NCBI RefSeq assembly: GCF_009905545.1
Contig: NZ_JAAALB010000011.1
Coordinates: forward strand, 1 to 64,000
DNA from: Cellulophaga sp. BC115SP
GTDB taxonomy: Bacteria; Bacteroidota; Bacteroidia; Cytophagales; Spirosomataceae
DNA length: 64,000 nt
Direction: 5' to 3'
Position 1 is the stretch's first letter, and each line of letters opens with the position of its first letter. The position numbers were made by a program, and so were the translations under genes. Of the stretch, positions 1 through 7,828 are shown in pieces. The notes below the pieces were generated by a model that was not told the DNA's origin, made no database searches, and saw only the letters and a list, made by a program, of their open reading frames with translations.

Positions 1-39
1 AATACAACCAAACAAACTAAATCAAATAAGACAGACATT

Positions 40-141
40 TTACAAACAGTTAGTAGGTGGTCGTCTATTGTTCTTAATGTACCAAGCAATGAGTAATCCC
101 CCGATTACAAAGCCAGCATAAATGTGAAAGTCGCTATTCAT
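40..141 (-). CDS. Tiny single-pass membrane protein (33 aa)
   Basis: A complete ATG-to-TAA frame of 33 residues. Residues 8-21 form one hydrophobic, glycine-rich helix, followed by a basic stretch (KNNRR) that would lie in the cytoplasm. It lies on the same strand as, and downstream of, another small membrane protein and a small regulator, all inside what looks like an integrated element. Single-helix proteins of this size are typical of coat or accessory proteins of filamentous phages and of small plasmid proteins, but no family is recognised. Shortness is the main doubt. Confidence 0.4.
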   Translation of the reverse strand: MNSDFHIYAGFVIGGLLIAWYIKNNRRPPTNCL

Positions 142-219
142 GAGTTTAATATTAGAGTTGAAAATGACAAAATTAAGTAAAAATCAACTCCTCAGCCGAA
201 TACCAACATGTTGGGATGC

Positions 220-381
220 TTACTCATCGGTATCCTTTCCGTAAAGCAAATCTTGTAAAAACTGAGAACGATTGAGGACTTCACCTAACATCGCAATCAA
301 AAAAGCACCCAAACACATTGCAAGTATAAACTGCATAAGTGGGTCAGCGGACAAAGAGCGAACTAATTCAGGTATATTCAT
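220..381 (-). CDS. Small membrane protein (53 aa)
   Basis: A complete frame with an ATG start: polar N-terminus (MNIPELVRSLSADP), one hydrophobic helix at about residues 16-33, and an acidic C-terminus ending KDTDE. It sits between a 64-aa putative regulator upstream and a 33-aa membrane protein downstream on the same strand, so the three could be one transcript. The topology would suit a phage or plasmid membrane protein, but the function is unknown. Confidence 0.5.
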   Translation of the reverse strand: MNIPELVRSLSADPLMQFILAMCLGAFLIAMLGEVLNRSQFLQDLLYGKDTDE

Positions 382-513
382 GGTGTAATAGAGGGTTAAA
401 TGAACGTAATGAACTATTAATATGAATAAATGAAATGTGTAAAATATCGTAAATGAACTAATGAGGGTAGAGAAAGTACAAGGTGTCTTATCAATGAATC
501 CTAATAAACTTTG

Positions 514-708
514 TTATGCACCTTCAAGCTCAAGTAAAACTCGCAGAAGCTCTATTTCATCTCTTGTCCATCCAATCTCGCCTGAAATTTTGGACTGAAA
601 ATTTCTTTCTTTGTACCCGTATCTTGTACATAAGGTGTTCTTTATCTGTTTTCGGTCAACTCGTGCCAGAGAACGATAGGCTTTTTTGATGTCATCCTTT
701 GAAACCAT
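514..708 (-). CDS. Small putative DNA-binding regulator (64 aa)
   Basis: A short, charged, helix-rich protein (MVSKDDIKKAYRSLARVDRK at the start) divergent from the XRE-type regulator to its right. The geometry, two small regulators back to back over about 140 bp holding an inverted repeat, is that of phage and conjugative-element switches, where this one would be the Cro-like partner. No helix-turn-helix can be assigned with certainty by eye, so the regulatory role rests mainly on position and size. Confidence 0.55.
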   Translation of the reverse strand: MVSKDDIKKAYRSLARVDRKQIKNTLCTRYGYKERNFQSKISGEIGWTRDEIELLRVLLELEGA

Positions 709-762
709 AAAGATTTAATATTTTAATAGATTTTAGACTAAAAAATCGAATAAATCATATTA

Positions 763-826
763 AATTCGGATTATATTCGTTTTTATTGCGTTTTGTATGC
801 ACAAATATCATAGAAAAATCCGAATT
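763..826. promoter_or_regulatory. Inverted repeat between divergent regulators, candidate operator
   Basis: AATTCGGATT at 763-772 and its exact reverse complement AATCCGAATT at 817-826 are 44 bp apart in the divergent intergenic region. Related ATTCG/TCGAAT words lie at 745-750 and 774-779. Such spaced half-sites suit cooperative binding by an XRE-type repressor. Assignment is inference from symmetry and position. Confidence 0.45.
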
Positions 827-848
827 AAAAAATAAATCAGACAAAAAT

Positions 849-1211
849 ATGAAAAATTTTTCTGAAAAATTAAAGAAAGCCCTAAAAGCCAAAGGAATGA
901 CTCAAGGGAAACTCTGCGAAGAGATAGGTATGTCGATGGATGGATTTAAAAGAATGGTGGATGCTGATAATATAAAGGTTAAAACATTAGAGCAAATTTG
1001 TGAGGTGTTGGGAGTACCTTTAAATTACTTTTTAGAGATAGAGCCTGTGAAAACAGAACCCGTTGGTTTTTGGAAAAGACTGATTGAAGAAGCAACAATG
1101 GAGGCACAAAATTGGAAGATTCGAGCTTATCAACTCGAAGAGCAGTTGGGTAAGAGCGGAAATTTTAAATATGTTAGTAGAAGACAAGGCGTGTTGGCGA
1201 GTGTGGCATAG
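849..1211 (+). CDS. XRE-family helix-turn-helix repressor (120 aa)
   Basis: Residues about 5-57 form a typical Cro/CI-type domain (KLKKALKAKGMTQGKLCEEI, then a recognition helix near GMSMDGFKRM, then LEQICEVLGVPLNYFLEIE). The remaining 60 residues contain a helical, coiled-coil-like stretch (IEEATMEAQNWKIRAYQLEEQL) suited to dimerisation. The frame is open to a TTG at 786, but the ATG at 849 is preferred: it follows an A-rich leader and begins just before the domain. It is likely the element's repressor, acting on the inverted repeat upstream. The 3' end of the gene overlaps one of the repeats near the attachment site. Confidence 0.85.
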   Translation: MKNFSEKLKKALKAKGMTQGKLCEEIGMSMDGFKRMVDADNIKVKTLEQICEVLGVPLNYFLEIEPVKTEPVGFWKRLIEEATMEAQNWKIRAYQLEEQLGKSGNFKYVSRRQGVLASVA

Positions 1212-1274
1212 GCTTTTTTTTTGCCCCATTTACTAACATTTCTACTAACATTTGCAAGTTTAGGCTTGCAAGCC
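1171..1274. repeat. Repeated words next to the att site, candidate recombinase arm sites
   Basis: ATGTTAGTAGA at 1171-1181 is the exact reverse complement of TCTACTAACAT at 1241-1251, and TACTAACATT occurs twice (1231-1240 and 1243-1252). A perfect 12-bp palindrome GGCTTGCAAGCC lies at 1263-1274, just before the tRNA fragment. Tyrosine recombinases bind short repeated arm sites beside the crossover core, so this arrangement is suggestive. No integrase gene is in the window. Confidence 0.35.
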
Positions 1275-1289
1275 CCTGATTACCAGTTA

Positions 1290-1311
1290 GGTTCGAATCC
1301 CTACGAGACCA
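1290..1311 (+). other. tRNA 3'-end fragment, candidate attachment site (att)
   Basis: The bases GGTTCGAATCCCTACGAGAC (plus CA) match the T-loop and 3' acceptor end of a tRNA whose 5' end would begin GGTCTCG, but no D-arm, anticodon arm or T-stem 5' half precedes them, so this is not a working tRNA. Tyrosine-recombinase elements that insert in tRNA genes leave such a 3' copy at the far end of the element, while the intact tRNA stands at the other end. The element therefore lies to the left of this point and its intact tRNA is expected outside the window. Confidence 0.55.
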
Positions 1312-1314
1312 CTG

Positions 1315-1342
1315 AAAGCGAGTCTTATGACTCGCTTTTTTG
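1315..1342 (+). terminator. Intrinsic terminator after the tRNA fragment
   Basis: A perfect 10-bp stem (AAAGCGAGTC, loop TTAT, GACTCGCTTT) followed by a T run. It probably ended the original tRNA transcript and was separated from it by the insertion. Confidence 0.7.
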
Positions 1343-1357
1343 TTTTTTTACGCTTTA

Positions 1358-1849
1358 TTATTTTGCATCACTATCTGTATTTGACCAGATAATTTCCCCT
1401 GTTGTTTCAAAAACTCCAACATCCCCCTTTGACAAAAAAGAAGCCTTGAATTTCTCTGTACTTGTAAAACCTTTCAACTCCCCAATCAATTTTTCTAATA
1501 ATTGCTCTTTTAATGAATTTCTAAAATAATTTTCTGGAAGGGGAAAATACATGTTTGTTGGCTCAAATTCTACTAGATTTAAGGTTGTGTATTTATCCTT
1601 TTCATAAGAGTTGAATCCTACCAATGTTAACGTGTATGATTGCTCTGATTCAAAAAGTCCGATTCGATATTCATCAATTGGTTTTTGAGGGGAATCTTCA
1701 TCGCAAATACTACCTAACCATTCTTCCAATGAAATAAAATTTGATTTTAAATCTGAGGGTGGACTATCAATATCGTCTTCGATAACTGTAAAAGATCCGT
1801 GTACTGTAATGTCAGACTCTTCTTTTTTGTATTCTTGATTATGTGCCAT
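1358..1849 (-). CDS. Hypothetical acidic protein (163 aa)
   Basis: ATG start, no signal peptide and no membrane segment. It is rich in Asp and Glu, with a central beta-strand-like stretch (YTLTLVGFNSYEKDKYTTLN) and a helical stretch (SLKEQLLEKLIGELKGF). No family recognised. Size, acidity and its place beside other orphan genes resemble immunity-type or phage accessory proteins, but that is only an impression from context. Confidence 0.6.
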   Translation of the reverse strand: MAHNQEYKKEESDITVHGSFTVIEDDIDSPPSDLKSNFISLEEWLGSICDEDSPQKPIDEYRIGLFESEQSYTLTLVGFNSYEKDKYTTLNLVEFEPTNMYFPLPENYFRNSLKEQLLEKLIGELKGFTSTEKFKASFLSKGDVGVFETTGEIIWSNTDSDAK

Positions 1850-2612
1850 AAATTGAGAGGTTAGTCATAAAATGTATCTAAAAATTGATTTATTATCGTC
1901 CAACTTAGTTCTACAATCTAACTTTTGGGAGATTCATATCCTTGTTAAGCTAAATTTAATAAAATTAAATGTGCATGAAAACTTATTAGGCAATCAATTT
2001 AGTATTAACTTATTATATGAGAAAGTGATAATTTCGATACGCCTCAGCTAATACAGCCTGTGGCAATCTTAAAAGGTTGACTGTCCAATAGCTATTGCCT
2101 TTTAAAACCAATCTTGGATTTAAAAGATGAATCAATTTTTTGCACGAAATCCGATATTGCCAATATCGAGGATTATAGTATGTCTCACGGTTGTATGAAC
2201 AAGTAGAATTGAGAATCAAACAAAATGCAGTAATCACTTGGTAGTCCCTATCATTTTTCAGTAATAATTCTATAATTGTCATCATCAAACCAGGAAATAG
2301 TTTCCTTAGTCCATCCACCAATTTGGATGTCGTTCTTGAAAATGAAATGTTTTCTTCTTAGGAGCCCATTTATGTTATACAAGTCAGCCACCCTACTTGG
2401 AAAATTCAGTAATTCTTCCTTTCACTTTTAGTTCTAAACTTTAAGAAGCTAATATCTCATCTTACTAAATTGATAGAGGTACTAAAAAAAGTTCTATTAT
2501 AAAACAATATATATTTTGCTCTATCGAATCTTCATTAAGCCAACGAAATGTTTTCTAGTAGCAAATTGCATTGTTTATCCCTCAACATATAATTGATAAT
2601 AGTCGAAAAAGA
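1850..2612. other. Gene-poor stretch
   Basis: AT-rich sequence with no convincing gene except the doubtful frame at 2013-2321. No RNA gene or clear repeat seen. It probably consists of remnants within the decayed accessory region. Confidence 0.5.
2013..2321 (-). CDS. Doubtful hypothetical frame (102 aa)
   Basis: Open from a TTG codon, with no ATG before residue 13. Composition is plausible for a protein but includes an unusual run of Tyr, Arg and Cys, and no domain is recognised. It may be a fragment of a decayed gene. It is listed because nothing else explains this stretch. Confidence 0.22.
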   Translation of the reverse strand: MVDGLRKLFPGLMMTIIELLLKNDRDYQVITAFCLILNSTCSYNRETYYNPRYWQYRISCKKLIHLLNPRLVLKGNSYWTVNLLRLPQAVLAEAYRNYHFLI

Positions 2613-2737
2613 ATGTTTTTTTATTGTGATTTATGGTCGAATCTATTTGATTCGAATCTTGATTATTTGATTTTGAAGTACAAGATACCAGTCCAAAAGA
2701 AAAGGATATCAAAAGGGTAATTGAAAGAAATAATTTC

Positions 2738-3739
2738 GGTAGTCCTAAAAATGTAATGCTTTTCTTTCAAGATTATAGTTACAAATAAAGTGTTTTATTG
2801 CACCAATATGGTTTACGAGAGATTTTGAGAAACTTAAAGCTTTTCTAACTAGTCTGGATGCTCTTTGTCTTAATGTTGCATTAAAACGCTCAATATAAGC
2901 TGTCAAGCCACTGTCTTTACCAACGCCAAAATGTTTCTCTTTGCCAAATGGCTTTACATAGGCTTGCCAATAGTCTGAAAAAAAGCCTGCACTGCCCTTG
3001 AAAATAGCTGGTATTTTTTCATAAAAGAGCAACGCATCGTCTGTTGAACGCCCTCCCACATGAAAGGCTATAATTTGCCTATTAATAGGGTTAAGAGCAA
3101 GCCACAACCACTGTTTATTGCTCCTCTTCCCAACAAAACTCCATAGTTCGTCGGGGGCGCCAAGTCTAGTTGAATGCCATAAAATTCCACCCTGACACCT
3201 CTCTCTTTGCTATACAATTCCCTTACTAACAAATCGTTATTTTCAATATCAACCAAATTCCCTTCAAAAGAGCAGACCTCTCCTGTAATCACCTCAATTT
3301 CTGAGACTTGAATATATTCTTGTAATGCAATCGAATTTTTTTATAACCTCTATTTTGGCTATTTCTTCATCCATCCTGTCTGCTAAGTAAGATTCAATAT
3401 CAGGCAAAGTCAAGTCAGCATTCAAATCATCTGGTAAGTTTTCATACAACTTTTTGATATAAGCTAAAAGCCATTGCTCGCTCACATCGCATACTCGACA
3501 AATACCAGATAATGAAATCCGCTCTAAAAGTAATTTGTTGATAAGGATTTTATCAGACTCCGACACAAACCAATCTCGTCCACCTTCTACAAATTGACGG
3601 TTGCAACTATGACATAAATAGTTTTGCTTACCGTAATGCGTATGACCATTCTTCTTTGTTGTTGTACTACCACAGTGACTACAGTTCATTTTACCTTTTT
3701 CTACAAAGATAAATAAAGCATTACATTTACAGGACTACC
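2738..3739 (-). mobile_element. IS1-family insertion sequence, 1002 bp, defective
   Basis: Terminal inverted repeats of 25 bp (2738-2762 and 3715-3739) begin GGTAGTCCT and match at 23 of 25 positions. They are flanked by 8-bp target duplications differing at one base: ATAATTTC on the left and AAAATTTC on the right. Length, 8-bp duplication and a two-frame transposase are all normal for IS1. Mismatches in both duplication and ends suggest an old insertion. Confidence 0.9.
2745..3689 (-). pseudogene. IS1-family transposase, inactivated
   Basis: The first frame (from 3689) encodes a zinc-finger-like CxxC...CxxC N-terminus (MNCSHCGS, YLCHSCNRQF) and helix-turn-helix, as in InsA. A T7 run on the plus strand (3336-3342), A7 in the coding sense, allows the minus-one slip that IS1 uses, leading into the second frame ending VEFYGIQLD. 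There a GC-rich 14-bp insertion (3150-3163), bounded by a repeated GAC, breaks the frame; without it the sequence reads IQLDELWSFVGKR, the first catalytic Asp region. The rest is intact: second Asp in FFSDYWQAY and the Glu in AYIERFNATLRQRASRLVRK. The copy should therefore make no full transposase. Confidence 0.85.
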
Positions 3740-3948
3740 AAAATTTCATTGTTCAGAATTTGTCTACTATTTTTCTATCATCAAATAGGTCAGGTGTGAA
3801 AATGGAATTCCTTGAACTAATATCCTATGCGAATCGAAAACTTGAAGTGGAATTTGGTTAATATTTGCTAATTATGCTCAGTATAAAGACCAAGGTTGTG
3901 TATCCGAGTTTTCTTTCTAATGATACTAAAACATGAAAAGAGCATTGA

Positions 3949-4326
3949 CTAATTTTCTATCTTAAAAGGGAAGTTGGCATCAAAATCTTGTTGTTCTTCC
4001 TTCGTCATGCGGCTTCGTATAAGTTTCATTGTGTAGCCACCACGAAGTATTCCATTATCGGCATACATCCAATCTGTGATATTATCTTTATCAAGTTTAA
4101 TTTTGTCACCCAATTTTACTTTTGTTGTTAATTCTGGAAGGTTATCAACTATTCCAAAATATTACCCGTCTTTGATAATAATGCTTGTAGCCCAAATGTG
4201 TTCAGCACCGATAGATGTCGGAAATTGTACTTTTAAAGCAAATGTGCTTGTGTCAAATTTATTACTTGTGAACACTTTATCAAACTGAGTAATAGTATTT
4301 TTCGCTTGCAAAATTGCCTCATTCAT
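3949..4326 (-). pseudogene. DUF2314-family gene with an internal stop codon
   Basis: From the ATG at 4326 the frame reads for 125 codons, interrupted only by TAA at 4162-4164, after ...SIIIKDG and before YFGIVDNLPE. Family features are present on both sides: AEHIWATSI before the stop, then KVKLGDKIKL, DITDWMYADNG-like DNITDWMYADNG, and LRGGYTMKLIRSRM. A single C-to-T change (CAA to TAA) would explain the stop. DUF2314 proteins are small, of unknown function, and often sit among toxin/immunity genes. It ends 14 bases after the neighbouring upstream gene, so the two were probably one transcript. Confidence 0.75.
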
Positions 4327-4340
4327 TGTGATAAGCTTAT

Positions 4341-4976
4341 TTATCTCCTATCAGGGTGTTTTAGTTCGAAGATTTCATTCGACTCCAATTCATTTTTTAA
4401 GTCGTCAGTAATAACATACGTCCCATTACTCAATATCTGTATTCCATTGTTCTTCAACGCTGTTAATATCCTATTGGCAATTGGCTGAAATTGCTTATGA
4501 TAAAATTCAAAATCCGATATGCTTTTATTATATTCTATTTTCCAATTCTCACCAAATGTCATTGTTAAATATCCTTCGTCTAGCCACCATAAATTATTTA
4601 ACCCAAGATGTCCTAAGAACTTAAATGCAAATTTTCTTTGTCCATCTCCTTGATAAATTCCGCAGTACAAACGATAAAATTTGACCAGATAAGTATCAAG
4701 TCTTTCGTAATCAGTCAAAAAAGCATTTAGTGTCTTTTTTAATTTCCAAGTTTCAAATTGTCCTTCATCAATAATTTGTCCAAATAAAAAATCTTGAAGC
4801 CTATTTCCATTTTTTTCTTTGTAATTGAAGCTTATAAGTTCAGAATAAGTTTCATCATCCAATTGTTGTACTAAATCTAACTGTTTGTAAATGAAATCCT
4901 CTAAATCCAAAACTGAGATGTCCCCGTTCAGATACTTGTAAAATTGAATTTTATTTTCGTCTGAAATTATATTCAT
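4341..4976 (-). CDS. Hypothetical cytoplasmic protein (211 aa)
   Basis: ATG start; no signal peptide or membrane helix. The N-terminus (KIQFYKYLNGDISVLDLEDF) resembles the opening of several small immunity-type proteins of Bacteroidota, and the centre is aromatic-rich (YRLYCGIYQGDGQRKF). It is closely followed on the same strand by the DUF2314 pseudogene. No catalytic motif is visible. An immunity-type role is suggested by context and is not proven. Confidence 0.65.
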   Translation of the reverse strand: MNIISDENKIQFYKYLNGDISVLDLEDFIYKQLDLVQQLDDETYSELISFNYKEKNGNRLQDFLFGQIIDEGQFETWKLKKTLNAFLTDYERLDTYLVKFYRLYCGIYQGDGQRKFAFKFLGHLGLNNLWWLDEGYLTMTFGENWKIEYNKSISDFEFYHKQFQPIANRILTALKNNGIQILSNGTYVITDDLKNELESNEIFELKHPDRR

Positions 4977-5215
4977 AATAGGGATGCTAACAAATTTACA
5001 ACCACAATATAATCAAATTTTATTCTGCCTATCTAACCATTATAGCACATTGAATGATGTTGATAATTTTCTTAACCCAAATCAATATGCATTCAATATC
5101 TAAACTATATGAGCAAACAGAGATATTATCCCTAGTCTTCTCGATGGTTTGAAAAGTGTGGAGGTATAAATACATTTGCTCATTATGCTTTTAGATAAAA
5201 CCACTCAATTAAACC

Positions 5216-5857
5216 TCACAGTTTCCAGCCTTTTTTTTGCAAAAGCTTTTTACAATCTTTACAAAATTCCTTCTCTTCATTCGTAGGATTTTTGCCTTCT
5301 GCATCTCTCATAAAACAATGCGTTTGTTTGCAATGCGGTAATCCTTGAGTATGTCCCAGTTCGTGAATCGCAACTTTAAAAAGTTGTTCTTGTCTCGCTT
5401 TTTTATCCAAACGAAAGGTTGAAGCAACACAGACTTTTCCTGGACAATATCCAAGTCCCAAGACACCAAAATCTTTGACCGAACCTTTTGTATTACTAAT
5501 ATCCTTGTTTGTCAAACCAATAAAAACATAATCATCCGCCTTGGATTGACGAAGAAATGCTAAAATTGAGTCAGCCCTGTAGCGATTTCTTGGTTTGTAG
5601 TAGGCTTGTTTTGGAAGGTTAATTTTAGGAAGGACAACTACCTTCGGATAAAACGATTTTATCTTTTGCTCAACATACACTACGTCCTGTTCTGGAATAC
5701 CTGTAAAAGTCTGAATAGCAATGGTTATAGAAGATTCTGTTTTGCGGTCTTTTTGAGTACAATAAATAAGACCACTAAAACATAGGGTCAACAGAAACGT
5801 TATTGTAAGGTAATTGAACATAAGTTTTTTAGGAATAAGCGCTTTGAGAATGCTCAA
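5216..5857 (-). CDS. Archaemetzincin-like zinc metalloprotease (M54), membrane-anchored or exported
   Basis: Residues 165-175 carry the extended zinc motif HELGHTQGLPH, followed by Cys176, Cys181, Met183 and a CxxC at 199-202. This pattern (HExxHxxGxxH, then C-x4-C-x-M and CxxC) marks the archaelysin family, where the cysteines bind a second zinc. It would cleave peptide bonds by zinc-bound water. Archaemetzincins are mostly small soluble proteins; this one has a hydrophobic segment at about 14-33, suggesting export or anchoring. Either ATG (5857 or 5821) could start it; the second places the hydrophobic segment at the very N-terminus. Confidence 0.85.
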   Translation of the reverse strand: MSILKALIPKKLMFNYLTITFLLTLCFSGLIYCTQKDRKTESSITIAIQTFTGIPEQDVVYVEQKIKSFYPKVVVLPKINLPKQAYYKPRNRYRADSILAFLRQSKADDYVFIGLTNKDISNTKGSVKDFGVLGLGYCPGKVCVASTFRLDKKARQEQLFKVAIHELGHTQGLPHCKQTHCFMRDAEGKNPTNEEKEFCKDCKKLLQKKGWKL

Positions 5858-5904
5858 TAAGGCTCTAATTTATTCAACAAACTTCTTATTTATTAATATT
5901 TTTT

Positions 5905-5939
5905 GGTGTAATGTCAACAGCGACGATTGACACTACACC
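5905..5939 (-). terminator. Hairpin downstream of the GH43 gene
   Basis: A 13-bp stem (GGTGTAATGTCAA / TTGACACTACACC, one mismatch) about 70 bp past the GH43 stop. Followed on the minus strand by an A-rich rather than a strong U-rich tract, so it may be a weak terminator. Confidence 0.5.
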
Positions 5940-6010
5940 GATTTTATTTTAATGACAAAGTTCAACCTTCGTACGCTCAAAATTCACAACTCAAAACTCA
6001 TCACTACTGC

Positions 6011-7621
6011 TTATCTCTTAAACGAATATTTCACAAAATCTACATCAATAAATCCCTTCTCTTGTTGAGTATTGTAACTATAAATGCCAATTCTATCGCC
6101 ACGATAACTTCCCCAAGTGAGTTGGGTTGGTAATCCCAATGGAGTAAAATCTTTACCGTTCAAACTGTAATAATATTGGTTCATGCCGTCGTAATTCCAA
6201 GTCGATTTTAGCCAAATTACTTTACTTTTAATCTCTTGTCCTACTATCTCCTGATTTTTATAGGTAAACACTAAATGCCTTTTATTTCCTCTTTGTTTTA
6301 CCCCAATATTAGCAATCGAAGTAGTTGAAAAATGCGTTAAACCAGCCTGCTGTCCATCACTCATATTGGCAATATCTACTTTAATCGTTACGGTACATTC
6401 TTGTGTTCTAAGACTTCGTTGGGTAAGCGTATTTCCTGCTCTCAGTAGTATATCTACAGTATCTTGTGGGTTTATGGGTTGAAAAGCATACAAACGTAAA
6501 TGTCCTTTTCTTGCACTCAATGACCATTGTGAGGCTCTTGGTTGATAGTTCCATTCCCAATCTGGAGAAAGTATTTTTTCCGAAAAAGACTCCTCTGTTT
6601 GTCTTACTAATTTTGTAGTTTGGTGTATGATAGGCTTTTTACCTGACCATACCATTGTGCCAATCGTGTCAGCACCAACTTTTCCGATAATTGGCCAACC
6701 TGCGACCCAGTTTACAGGCAACAAACTAGCGGCTCTTCCCTCCCAATCACCGCGTCCATGATGCGTAAAAAACCACCATTGTCCATTTTTAAGCTCAATT
6801 AATCCTCCTTGATTGGGTTCTTTGTCGAGTTTTTTATCAACATGATTGAGTTGTTTTACTTCCCAAGGACCTGTTAGACTTTTCGAGCGCTCCATCATAA
6901 TCACACGTCCTTCAGTTTTTACTTCACTAAAAAAATGATAATACGTCCCATTGATTTTATAGAGTTTATTCGCCTCGCTTCCTTGTGATTGATAGATTAT
7001 CCTATCCGATTCTTGGATAATGTTTTTCCCATCAGGTGTCATTTTGAATAAATGAATATTGTATTTTTTGTGGTTGATGGGGTCTGGTTCAAAATTGGTG
7101 GCAATAAAATATATCTGTCCATCGTCATCACAAAACGAACAGCAATCATCCCAGCCCGAAACCTTCCAGACTTGGTGAAGTGGCTCCCATGGTCCTGCTG
7201 GATTGCTGGCTGAGCTCATAAAAAAACCGTCGTCGGGCGTACCAAAATAAACCCAATATTTGCCTTTATAGAATCGGATTGAACCTGCCCAAATTCCTTT
7301 GCCATAGCTATCCATTTTATCCCAATTGAGTTTTGGACTTATTTGCGTCAAATCCTTCACCACATGACTAATTACCTCCCAATTGACCAAATCCTTAGAA
7401 TGTAGCACTGCCATGCCAGGCGAAAATTGCATTGTTGAGGAAATAGCATAAAAATCATCGCCCACCCGAATAGCATCCAAATCACTAAAATCGGATGGCA
7501 ACACAGGATTTTGAAAAGTACCATTCGATTGATCACCCCACTTGGCACCAAATTGAGCAAACAATAAAGTATTTGAAGAAAACAAATAGAAAGCAACGAT
7601 GAAAACAAGCGATTTGAGCAT
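6011..7621 (-). CDS. Glycoside hydrolase family 43 protein, exported (beta-xylosidase/arabinofuranosidase-like)
   Basis: Residues 1-23 are a signal peptide. A five-bladed propeller typical of GH43 follows: FQNPVLPSDFSDLDAIRVGDDFYA holds the catalytic-base Asp, and GSEANKLYKINGTYYHFFS and NQGGLIELKNGQWWF are the later blades. The C-terminal ~190 residues (QWSLSARKGHLRLY ... NYDGMNQYYYSLNGKDF) are a concanavalin-type beta-sandwich as in DUF1349/GH43_C2. The likely role is trimming xylose or arabinose from hemicellulose in the periplasm. Substrate cannot be fixed from sequence alone. The gene stands alone with no SusC/SusD pair nearby. Confidence 0.9.
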   Translation of the reverse strand: MLKSLVFIVAFYLFSSNTLLFAQFGAKWGDQSNGTFQNPVLPSDFSDLDAIRVGDDFYAISSTMQFSPGMAVLHSKDLVNWEVISHVVKDLTQISPKLNWDKMDSYGKGIWAGSIRFYKGKYWVYFGTPDDGFFMSSASNPAGPWEPLHQVWKVSGWDDCCSFCDDDGQIYFIATNFEPDPINHKKYNIHLFKMTPDGKNIIQESDRIIYQSQGSEANKLYKINGTYYHFFSEVKTEGRVIMMERSKSLTGPWEVKQLNHVDKKLDKEPNQGGLIELKNGQWWFFTHHGRGDWEGRAASLLPVNWVAGWPIIGKVGADTIGTMVWSGKKPIIHQTTKLVRQTEESFSEKILSPDWEWNYQPRASQWSLSARKGHLRLYAFQPINPQDTVDILLRAGNTLTQRSLRTQECTVTIKVDIANMSDGQQAGLTHFSTTSIANIGVKQRGNKRHLVFTYKNQEIVGQEIKSKVIWLKSTWNYDGMNQYYYSLNGKDFTPLGLPTQLTWGSYRGDRIGIYSYNTQQEKGFIDVDFVKYSFKR

Positions 7622-7828
7622 AGATTCAAGGATTTTGTAATATTTCTCTTACATAAAATGTTTAACACAGATGAAAGGTTAAAAAGAGATTTATTACTCA
7701 ATTCCTTGTAAAAAACAAAAATAATGGTAGAATTCCGAGAAGCCAATATGAAACACAACCATCTAATATACAGCAAGTTAAAACAAATCCACATAATTGC
7801 GTTTTGGGATTAGAATTGTTTTAAAACT

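Larger units (their letters stand above)
2613..3861 (+). pseudogene. Small gene interrupted by the IS1-family element
   Basis: If the IS and one copy of its target duplication are removed, a reading frame runs from the left flank (...DTSPKEKDIKRVIERNNF) straight into the right flank (IVQNLSTIFLSSNRSGVKME...) for 37 more codons to a TAA at 3859. Upstream, an ATG at 2613 opens a frame (MFFYCDLWSNLFDSNLDY) that would need a single-base shift near 2660 to join. The predicted product would be about 80 residues and is unrecognised. Continuity across the insertion point is seen directly; that it was once a gene is inference. Confidence 0.35.

Noticed and set aside
1265-1311. A complete tRNA gene
   Set aside because: Only the T-loop and acceptor end are present. 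The 5' half of the T-stem does not pair and no anticodon arm exists.
1221-1529. Plus-strand frame of 102 codons covering the tRNA fragment
   Set aside because: It runs through the att site, the terminator hairpin and the antisense of a better gene at 1358-1849.
3068-3292. Separate 74-codon gene
   Set aside because: It is the middle frame of the broken transposase, entered through the A7 slip.
7372-7794. Minus-strand frame of 140 codons at the GH43 start
   Set aside because: Overlaps the well-supported GH43 gene in another frame; Cys/Leu-rich junk composition.
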